Part shown: piece by piece, positions 57,225 to 64,000 of the stretch | How the letters are laid out: each line of letters opens with the position of its first letter | Position numbering within the stretch: position 1 is the first letter of the stretch | Assembly: GCA_037127315.1 (NCBI GenBank) | Contig: JBBBDQ010001028.1 | Span: 4,101,001-4,165,000, forward strand | DNA: 64,000 nt | DNA from: Ascarosepion bandense | Lineage: Eukaryota; Mollusca; Cephalopoda; Sepiida; Sepiidae | Direction of reading: 5' to 3' | Made by a program: the position numbers and the translations under genes | Notes under the pieces: model-generated | The model's database searches: none | Told to the model about the DNA's origin: nothing | What the model saw: the letters and a program-made list of their open reading frames with translations, nothing else

Positions 57225-57890
57225 ATGATATATATATATATAAACACCCGAAAATGTAGAAAAAGGAAGATAATTTGGTTTAACCCTCCTTATTGTAAGC
57301 TAACTAATATAAATATTGGTAAGTATTTTCTCAGATTAATCGATAAACATTTTAATAATAATAATAATCACTTAAATAAAATTTTTAATAAATTCACCCT
57401 AAAAATCAGTTACTCTTGCACCTCAAATATAGATGATATAATTAATTCCCATAATAGGCATATTTTAATGAACCTAAATAATACCGACGTTAAATCCGGA
57501 ATTGTGGATAAATGTAATTGTAATTCTGTGGATACCTGCCTGGTGCAGGGCAAATGTAAATCCACCCAAGTAATTTATGAAGCCCGTATTTCTCCATCTA
57601 ACAACAAAGACAATTACCGGGCTTATATTGGCATGTCCGCGGGCCCTTTCAAACAGAGACTTTACAACCACAAGTACTCGTTTTCGAACCCCAACCAAAG
57701 ATTCCAGACGGCACTATCAAGTAGATTCTGGAAAATGAAGGAGGAAGGGCAGGACCCTATAATCAGCTGGAAATTAATAGGCTCAGCTTGTACCCCTAAA
57801 AATTTTCGTGCCGTCTATGTTTATTGGAGAAGATTCTGATTTTGAAGTATCCTCATCAGGACTTACTTTTGAATCTTAGAAAGGAATTCA
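57225..57890 (+). pseudogene. PLE-C C-terminal zinc-finger and GIY-YIG endonuclease
   Basis: Open to 57839. Visible: KRKIIWFNPPYCKL, NIGKYFLRLIDKHF, KISYSCTSNIDDII, then DKCNCNSVDTCLVQGKC (a CxC...CxxxxxC cluster), VIYEARISPS, YRAYIGMSAGPFKQRLYNHK (GIY-YIG strand with the catalytic Arg) and LSSRFWKMKEEGQDPIISWK. The true C-terminus (LRKEFINKCRHRADFK) is in another frame after about 57820, so a frameshift breaks it. RT-linked GIY-YIG domains with a Cys cluster are known from PLE-type elements; I am not sure of the clade. Confidence 0.72.
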
Positions 57891-58975
57891 TTAATAAGTG
57901 CCGCCATAGGGCGGATTTTAAAATTTAAATTTTAAATTTTAAGTTTTTTAATTTTTTTAATTTTTTTAATTTTTTTAATTTTTAATTTTTTAATTTTTAA
58001 TTTTTAATTTTTCTTTTTATAATTTTTATGTATATGTGTATGTTTGTGTGTGTATGTGCTTTTTTGTATATATGTATATATGTATGTGTGTATATATGTA
58101 TTTATGTGGAAAAAATTTTTAGCTATTTAAATGCTCTTTTTTAATATTCATTTATTTTTATATGTATGTGTGTGTGTGCATATGTATAATGTATATATAT
58201 ATATGTGTGTGTGTGAATGTATATGTGTGTATGTGTGAGTGTACACATATATATTGTGTGTGTGAATTTTTGTATATGTGTGTACACATATATATGTGTG
58301 TATGCGCATGTATGTGTATATAAGTATATAAGTGTGTATGGAATTAAATGTATGTGTGTGTGTATGTGTATGTATGTATATATGTATTCATAATCGAAGA
58401 ATTGTGTGTGTATGTATGTATGTGTGTACTTCTATATGTATGTATAATTGTGAATGAATTTTTTTTTTTACCTAGCGATGTCTTTATTTAATTTAAATCA
58501 AATAACCGAATTTTTTTTTTTAATTTATTTTGAATCCTATATCGTTTTATTCCCTTTAAGAATAATTATGCCTTTTTAAGTAAAGGCCTTTTTCTAATAC
58601 TTCAAGGTTTTTGGGAAGTTAGGTTTTTGAATATGTCCAGCGTCTGTAATATATAAAAAAAAATTTTCTTTCTTTTCTTTTCTTTTTCCCTCCCTTCCTT
58701 CCTTCCTTTTTCTTTCTTATCTCTCAACTTTTTTCCGTGTTGCTTAACCTTACATCAATTCAACACGGCTGTCTGTTAATTTTTAAGTTACAATTCTGTT
58801 TTCTTTTTTTTTGTGAACCCAGACGATGTCAATTTTTTCTTTTCTTGTTTATTTGTTTTTATTTTGTTTTATTTTTTCTTTTACTTTTTCTTTTTTATTT
58901 TCTTTTTTAATTTCTTTGCAAATCTATTTAAAAAGGAAAATTAGACTGATTTTTCTCCAGTTTCTGAAAGGATTT

Positions 58976-59051
58976 TTCGGTTAGTTGCTGAGGTGATGTG
59001 TTATCCCCCGAGGGGATTTTCACATCGAAATGGTCATTCAACATCACTGAA
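58976..59051 (+). ncRNA. Candidate type I hammerhead ribozyme in the PLE-C 3' UTR
   Basis: Stem I outer ttcggt/actgaa (58976-58981 with 59046-59051), internal loop ta/atc, stem I inner gttg/caac (58984-58987 with 59039-59042). Core ctgaggt (58988-58994) is the position of CUGANGA, so A9 is U. Stem II gatgtg/cacatc is closed by an inner atcccc/ggggat hairpin, with its G-C pair directly after the core and directly before GAAA (59027-59030). Minimal stem III atg-gt-cat gives the triplet AUU, with predicted cleavage between 59038 and 59039. The topology is complete; the A9 change probably lowers activity. Confidence 0.6.
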
Positions 59052-59065
59052 TTAATCCTTTTTTA

Positions 59066-59069
<4 letters not shown>

Positions 59070-59112
<43 letters not shown>
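59070..59112. repeat. (TA)n microsatellite
   Basis: Receives the 3' end of PLE-C on its left and the palindromic element on its right. Confidence 0.95.
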
Positions 59113-59244
59113 ATTTCCATGAAGATCCGTTTAGGTGAAACCTAGGTAGGTCTGTCCGGCTCACTAGCTATTTTTATGAGTAAAAAATCCCTAGTGAGCC
59201 AGACAGACCTACCTAGGTTTCACCTAAACGGATCGTCATGGAAA

Positions 59245-59247
<3 letters not shown>
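59111..59247. mobile_element. Near-perfect palindrome between two (TA)n tracts
   Basis: 57-bp arms (59111-59167 and 59191-59247) match at 55 of 57 positions around a 23-bp loop. Arms begin agatttccatga and contain cctaggtaggtctg. (TA)n lies on both sides. The element has no coding capacity and would fold to a long hairpin if transcribed. A minimal TA-targeting foldback or MITE is the likeliest reading; the arms do not match the Tc1 ends at 5114. Confidence 0.75.
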
Positions 59248-59304
<57 letters not shown>

Positions 59305-59475
59305 TGTTTGCGGGAGAGTGAAAGATCTATAATATCACGCATGAATATTTTCTGTGTAAACATTTATAATGCTCTCATTTAAATGTTTATACATACATAC
59401 GTACATACATATATAAATTTATATATATATACATATATATATACATCCGTATACATATATATATATAGTAATCAC

Positions 59476-59553
<78 letters not shown>
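59248..59553. repeat. (TA)n and (GT)n microsatellites
   Basis: TA run 59249-59297, TATA/CATA-rich section, and a long GT run 59488-59553 at which PLE-E begins. Confidence 0.95.
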
Positions 59554-59554
<1 letters not shown>

Positions 59555-59556
<2 letters not shown>

Positions 59557-60042
59557 CAAGTTTCATTAAAAAGGGTTGACAAGGTACTATGGTTAAATTT
59601 TTTATTTACTGTTCTGTATGTCTGAGCGCTTTCGGCTATGCTTTTAAACATTATCAAAGATATTTTATTTTTATTTGAATGTATGGATTCATTTATGAAT
59701 ATATGTACAGTTCTGTGTATATTTTATTTTTCGAACACTATCATTGCTTTGTGTATGTGTTCATTGTTGCTATTAATGAGTGCTGTTTTTTCTTTTTTTT
59801 AATAATGTTCCATTATTTTTCCCTTTGTTTAGATTATTATATTTGTATTATCAGCGAGTTGCGGATAGAGTTTGGTTGATTTCCAAGTGTATTTGAAAGA
59901 GACCTAATTGAGATGTATTCATTCGGTTAATTTAGACATAATTCATGTCCAAAAAAGAAGAAAATTATAAGAACACAAAAAATATATATATAAACTTAAC
60001 CACTGTGTCTTGTTAATCATTTTTCATGAAACTTGTATAAAA
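59555..60042 (+). mobile_element. PLE-E terminal repeat, copy 2
   Basis: Collinear with 50445-51062: caagtttcattaaaaa, gtctgagcgctttcggctat, gcttttaaacattatcaaag, gtccaaaaaagaag and aacttaaccactgtgtcttg, then tcatgaaacttgtataaaag. A (TA)n run starts at 60058. No coding left. Confidence 0.55.
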
Positions 60043-60056
60043 GAGGGATAGCTATT

Positions 60057-60090
<34 letters not shown>

Positions 60091-60094
<4 letters not shown>

Positions 60095-60825
60095 CATTAT
60101 AAAAAATCTACTATATCGTGCAAAAACCAATTCGTCTACAAAACAGATGTTCCACAGTGAACTAAAAAACATAAAACAGACACTCATCAACAATAGTTTT
60201 CCCAACCACATAGTTGATGAACAAATACGACATTTTCTTAAAAACATTAACACGGAAAAAACAACACATGAGACTAGCCCAACCAATCCCAAACATATCT
60301 CTCTCTTATGTCGTAGCCAGATGCACTCCAACTACCAACTAGACGAAAATATCCTAAAAAAACTCATAAACACTAATATTTCTACGACAGACCGTAATAA
60401 AAGAATTAAGTTTATCATATATTACGCTAAATCCACTACATCCAATTTATTCGTCCGCAACGACTCTTCCTCCACTTTTAGCGATTTGCAAAAACCAATG
60501 TATTTTATAAATCAAATATCCCTTTCGAGAATGTATCTCTAACAAACTAAGTAATATCTACATTGGCCATACGACTAATTCGCTCTCACGGCGTCTTACG
60601 TTGCACTTAAATGACAATTCAAATATATTCCGACATTTAAAACAACACGGTTATCAACGCACACTTCTGAGAAAAACGCTCGTTGAAAACACATATATAC
60701 TTAGACAAGAAAATAATAAACAGAAACTCAAAATCCTGGAAGCTATCTACATTAAACAACTTAAACCTGGTTTGAATACGATAAATTTTGATATTTCAAC
60801 TAACATACTCAAATTCCTGTAATCG
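60091..60825 (+). pseudogene. PLE-1 second copy: linker and GIY-YIG domain
   Basis: Begins right after a (TA)n run with PIIKNLLYRAKTNSSTKQ, collinear with the C-terminal half of PLE-1 (IIKNLLYRAKVNSSTNQ). Runs through RSQMHSNYQLDENILKKL to SSSTFSDLQK, where a frameshift occurs. It resumes with NIYIGHTTNSLSRRLTLHL and HLKQHGYQRTLLRKTL to LKPGLNTINFDISTNILKFL, stop at 60822. The RT is missing (5' truncation), but nuclease residues (Arg, Glu, Asn) remain. Similarity to PLE-1 is about 85% by eye, so it is an older or separate insertion. Confidence 0.85.
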
Positions 60826-61140
60826 GATCAGGGACCACAACGCCACCATTTTGTCACTGTCTTCGGCCATCCGCCACGGTAGAGATGGACTTGTATCTTC
60901 AATTTAATTCTCTTTATTGTTAATAACTTAAATGTTCTATGTTTACTGTGTGTTAATATTTATTCTTTGATAATGGCTTATGTGAGCCGAAAGCTTAGAC
61001 CCGATAAAAAAAATCAACAATTACTGTGATTTTTTGTTGTCTTTCAACAATATCACCATTAAGTATATCAGACGGTATGAACGGATCCTACACAACATGA
61101 ATAGACAAAACTTGTCGATATTATTCAATGAAACCTGCAT
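60826..61140 (+). mobile_element. PLE-1 3' UTR joined to the 5' end of a following copy
   Basis: The 3' UTR (ggatcagggaccacaacgcc, gtcttcggccatccgccacg) is followed directly by the start of the next unit (MAYVSRKLRP and YIRRYERILHNMNRQNLSIL), which is cut by a (TA)n run at 61142. This is the same tandem junction as at 2651. Confidence 0.82.
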
Positions 61141-61141
<1 letters not shown>

Positions 61142-61207
<66 letters not shown>

Positions 61208-61320
61208 AAGAACAGCAGGTAGCGCTACCATGGTTTCGACCTGTTCGCTTTCGTCAGGTGATTTGTTTTGACTGATGGCTTAAAGGTTAACGCTTTTATA
61301 ACCGAAATATATATATATAT
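61142..61320 (-). mobile_element. PLE end fragment between (TA)n tracts
   Basis: TA runs at 61142-61204 and 61305-61321 enclose a 100-bp piece with the hairpin cacctgacgaaagcgaacagg on the minus strand, followed by tcgaaaccatggtagcgcta. It resembles a PLE terminus, but no coding is present. Confidence 0.45.
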
Positions 61321-61840
61321 ATAGTGATGATCCACGTATACTGTCTTAATATGTATAGGAAAAACTACTAAAAAGTTGTAAGTTTAAAAATGCATTTTTT
61401 CGACAGTATTTATTTCTATAATTATATTTGATATTTCAGACCGTCCTCAGCCTTTCATCAGAAACAAATGATTTTAAAATTTAAATTAGAAACGTATTTC
61501 GCGAGAGCGTTCGTCCGAGAGATTGTTTACATCACGTGACGCAGAAAGCGACAGATGTTTTTAAATATTTGTAAACGTAAACCGATCTTTAATAATACTT
61601 ATAAATTTTGTTTTAGAGAAAATTTTTAAAGTGCATCTAAAAAATGTTTAACTATTGAAATATATATAAAGATTCAAAACTCCTAAGTCCCTATTTAACC
61701 CTAGCCTGTGTGTATTTAATTTTAAAATCCAGTATTTTTCTTTCTTTCTGTGTGAGTGAGTAGAACTAAAGTCGGAGTAAATATTTGCAGTTTTCTAATG
61801 TGTGTCCCGGTTGACTGAAGTGTTGGGCTATGTGGGAATT
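61321..61840 (-). pseudogene. PLE-A: GIY-YIG C-terminus and 3' UTR
   Basis: On the minus strand from 61840: HIAQHFSQPGHTLENCKYLL, then YSLTQKERKILDFK and GLRSFESLYIYF in shifted frames, resembling the HFNxPGH and GLNxDLGxLNxY blocks that end some GIY-YIG domains. The 3' UTR follows and enters a (TA)n run at 61320. The upstream coding is replaced by the LINE tail at 61841. UTR copies lie at 38780-38958 and 23150-23250. Confidence 0.6.
61423..61470 (-). ncRNA. Hammerhead-ribozyme-like motif (PLE-A copy 2)
   Basis: Minus strand: CTGATGA (61461-61455), a stem-II region ending ggacggtct, GAAA (61437-61434), stem III atat-caa-atat and an A giving an AUA triplet. The core is intact. Stem II pairs less well than in copy 1 (aaggctg instead of aggaccg), and stem I is weak. 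It sits in the 3' UTR of PLE-A. Confidence 0.38.
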
Positions 61841-62612
61841 TTTTTTTTTTAATCATTTCACCCCGAGCAAGGCGGAAACGCCACTGATGTGCAGGGGTTA
61901 CATAAATGTAAAAATATTAATTAGAAAAGAGTGAGGAGTACAAACTAGTTAGAAAGGAACAACAGAAAGCTGAGAAAGCAGGTGCGATGACAGATACATA
62001 GGTGGAGAGAAAGGGAAGGTTATACAGGGGTGGGGAGAGAGAGCTAGAATCCAGTGGTTATTAGATGAGTATCGACTTTGCATTTAAATTTCTGGAGGTT
62101 GTAGCCGTCAGGAAAGCAAGAATACGGGAGCGAGTTCCACAGGCGGGAAGTGCGAGAGAGGAAGCTGCAGGAGTAGAATTGTCGTCTGCATTTGGCTAAC
62201 CTGACTGTGAATGGGTGGGACCCAGTTGCCAGTCTGGTTGCACGAGTATTATCTGTTGAGGAGGCATCAGTGACTTAAGCTCATCCGAGCAGAAGCCATG
62301 AAAGTATTTATAGAAGAGACAAAGGAAGGCCACATTTCGACGATGGGGAAGTGGCTGCAGTCGAGTCGCCAGATCAGTACCTATAACATTACAGATTCTC
62401 CTTTGGAGCTTGTCAAGAACACTGAGGAGAACGGCATAGGCACCTGAACATAAATTGCAGCAGTACTCCATGCACGGACGGATGGTTGACTTGTATATAT
62501 GCAGGATGGATTCAAGTGGAAAAAACATCCTGGATCGACATAGTGACCCAATCTTCTTAGCAGTAGATTTTGCTATGGATTCAATATAATGGTTCCATTT
62601 GAGGTCTGTTGT
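61841..62612 (-). pseudogene. CR1/Jockey-type LINE: RT C-terminus and 3' end
   Basis: The A-tail (T-run 61841-61850 on the plus strand) follows the terminal block ccttgctcggggtgaaatga. The longest open frame (62196-62528) gives MFFPLESILHIYKSTIRPCM, EYCCNLCSGAYAVLLSVLDK, LQRRICNVIGTDLATRLQPL and PHRRNVAFLCLFYKYFHG. Upstream, NLKWNHYIESIAKSTAKKIG continues in frame to about 62605, where the copy is truncated. Downstream, SFLSRTSRLWNSLPY ends the protein. The tail is inserted in the PLE-A coding sequence. Confidence 0.82.
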
Positions 62613-64000
62613 TTCCTGTTTAGGATGTGGTTTCCGGTTTTCTCTTCTCTCTCTTCAGACCTTGGTATTGGTGCTTCCGTGAGTTTTCTGCGATCTGGCC
62701 GGTTGGTGACAACGGCTCATCACTGTGAGGGTACCGGGTTGGCAGTTTCCTGGTTGCTGCTTCCGACTGGTAGTTAGGAGCCCTAACTCTTGCGTAGCGT
62801 CAAGAGCGGCTGCTCTGATCAACAGTTGTATAATATCGGGGTTCTTGTAGTGCCATGTCGCGCATGGATAGGTGTCCCTGCAAGCGCTTTCGGTGGGCAA
62901 CCCCGAGGCCACACCTTGTTGCAGCCCTAGCCAGTTTCCCTCCCAGCACAGATCGTGGGTGATGACCGCCTGTATCCTCTACCCTAGGTCCCTTTCTACA
63001 AACAGAATCATGACTAAACAAATCAGAAATGACCCTAAACCAGTTAAATCCAAACCACCTAAACCCATTAACCTCTCCTTTACTAATATCCGAGGCATTT
63101 GTACTTTCCTAGTGTAGAAGCGTTCCTGCATGAAAAGTCCCCTGACATCCTTGCGCTCTGCGAAACTAACCTCAACTCAGCTATTCCCTCCTCTGACCTC
63201 TTTATCCCTGGTTATCTTCCCCTTTTAAGGAAGGATTCCACTGTCCACATGCATGGGCTGGGTGTTTATGTCAGCGAACACCTCCCCATAGCTAGGGTGA
63301 CTTCACTCGAATCTACTGACCACCAATACATATGTCTCCGCCTGTTTCTCCTCAGTTCGGTTAGCTACCTATTCTTTCTTTACCGTTCTCCCTCCTCTCC
63401 TGACTGCTCCCTACTAGATAGCATTGCTGACGACATAGATAAGGCTATTTCCTATCACCCAATCACCCACATATTTGTATTTGGAAACATCAATGCCCTG
63501 AGTGGCTTGAAAACGCCGTTACTGATCCGGCGGGCATTCACGCCATGAACTTTGCTATTTCCCAATCCCTTACGCAAGTGGTGGACTTCCCCACTCGCTT
63601 CCCAAGCACTCCCTCGGGTCATTCCTCACTGCTAGATATATGTTTCACCTCTGCGCCTGACGCCTGTCAAGTCTCGCAGCTTTGCCCTCTCGGCAACTCC
63701 GACCACGCTGTAGTCTCTCTCAGTATTTCTTTCCAATCTCTCTCCCACCAGGAGCCACCTACTTATAGAACCTCCTACCTCTACCAAAAAGCTGACTGAG
63801 ATGCCTTTCGCGATTTCCACTGCGACGTTCCTTGGGGAAAAGTGTTTGACCTATCAGTTGATGACTGTGCCTCTGAGGTCTCGTCATGGGTGAAAGCTGG
63901 CATTGATGCCTTCATACCCACCAGGAAGTATTGCTTAAAACCTCATTCCTCTCCGTGTTTTTCCCCGGCCTGCTCAGCCGCCATTGCCCACAGGAACCAT
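62613..64000 (+). pseudogene. CR1/Jockey-type LINE: 5' part with apurinic-type endonuclease
   Basis: Starts near gtttaggatgtggtttccgg (also in the remnant at 34343). The endonuclease begins around 63060: INLSFTNIRG (motif I Asn), FLHEKSPDILALCETNLNSA (catalytic Glu), HGLGVYVSEHLPIARV, then ITHIFVFGNINAL, where the usual GDFNA has Asp changed to Asn. The next frame gives LTQVVDFPTRFPS, HSSLLDICFTSAPD and GNSDHAVVSLSISF (SDH motif). A TGA stop occurs at the KAD.DAFRDF position. The window ends before the RT, so the total length is unknown. Frameshifts near 63110 and 63540 show that it is dead. Confidence 0.8.

Larger units (their letters stand above)
57225..59069 (+). mobile_element. PLE-C: 5'-truncated GIY-YIG retroelement with long 3' UTR
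   Basis: Starts at a (TA)n run, carries the C-terminal zinc-finger and GIY-YIG region, then a T/TG-rich UTR of about 1.2 kb that ends in a (TA)n tract at 59070-59112. The UTR matches, in order, the right arm of the inverted repeat at 25093-26106 (TG-rich part, pyrimidine-rich part, terminal gaaatgg(c/t)cat(t/a)caac block). The RT part is missing. Confidence 0.7.

Noticed and set aside
61207..61260. Possible hammerhead with CTGACGA and GAAAC
   Set aside because: The CCTG of the would-be core pairs with CAGG downstream to form a simple hairpin, leaving no stem II in the right place.

Overview
The window is an AT-rich stretch of animal genome with no host gene that I can recognise. It is almost entirely old transposable elements and microsatellites. 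Tc1 transposons, RTE/CR1-like LINEs, Penelope-like elements (PLEs), Gypsy elements, a large tRNA-derived SINE family, and very abundant (GATA)n, (TA)n and (GT)n tracts together suggest an invertebrate. A mollusc, probably a cephalopod of the octopus type, is my best guess; this is inference from repeat style and no marker gene confirms it.

Layout: 1-3178 holds a PLE (reverse transcriptase plus GIY-YIG nuclease, minus strand) in tandem with a partial second copy, followed by a LINE tail to about 3605. 5103-7630 is an old Tc1 element with a younger Tc1 element inserted in its left terminal repeat. 7.6-17 kb is microsatellites, low-complexity purine or pyrimidine tracts and four SINE copies. 17-20.7 kb has three different LINE 3' fragments. 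21.7-26.5 kb holds a SINE, PLE fragments, a ~1 kb-armed inverted repeat made of PLE 3' UTR, and a second type of tRNA-like SINE. 28.8-31 kb has a solo LTR sitting between inverted PLE ends. 31-44 kb is SINEs, microsatellites, PLE ends, an RTE-like LINE and a 26-bp satellite. 45-48.5 kb and 52-56.5 kb are two decayed Gypsy elements on the minus strand. 57.2-61.85 kb is a cluster of at least four PLE fragments, and 61.8-64 kb is two head-to-head pieces of a LINE.

None of the coding regions is intact: each has frameshifts, stops, lost catalytic residues or truncation, so the locus looks like an element graveyard. The most interesting signal is a set of hammerhead-ribozyme-like motifs near the 3' ends of several PLE families, where the elements abut (TA)n tracts. 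The best one (58976-59051) has stem I with an internal loop, a long stem II directly before GAAA, a minimal stem III and a permitted cleavage triplet, with one core deviation (A9 to U). PLE ends coincide repeatedly with TA or GT microsatellites, which suggests these tracts serve as insertion targets or are seeded by insertion.
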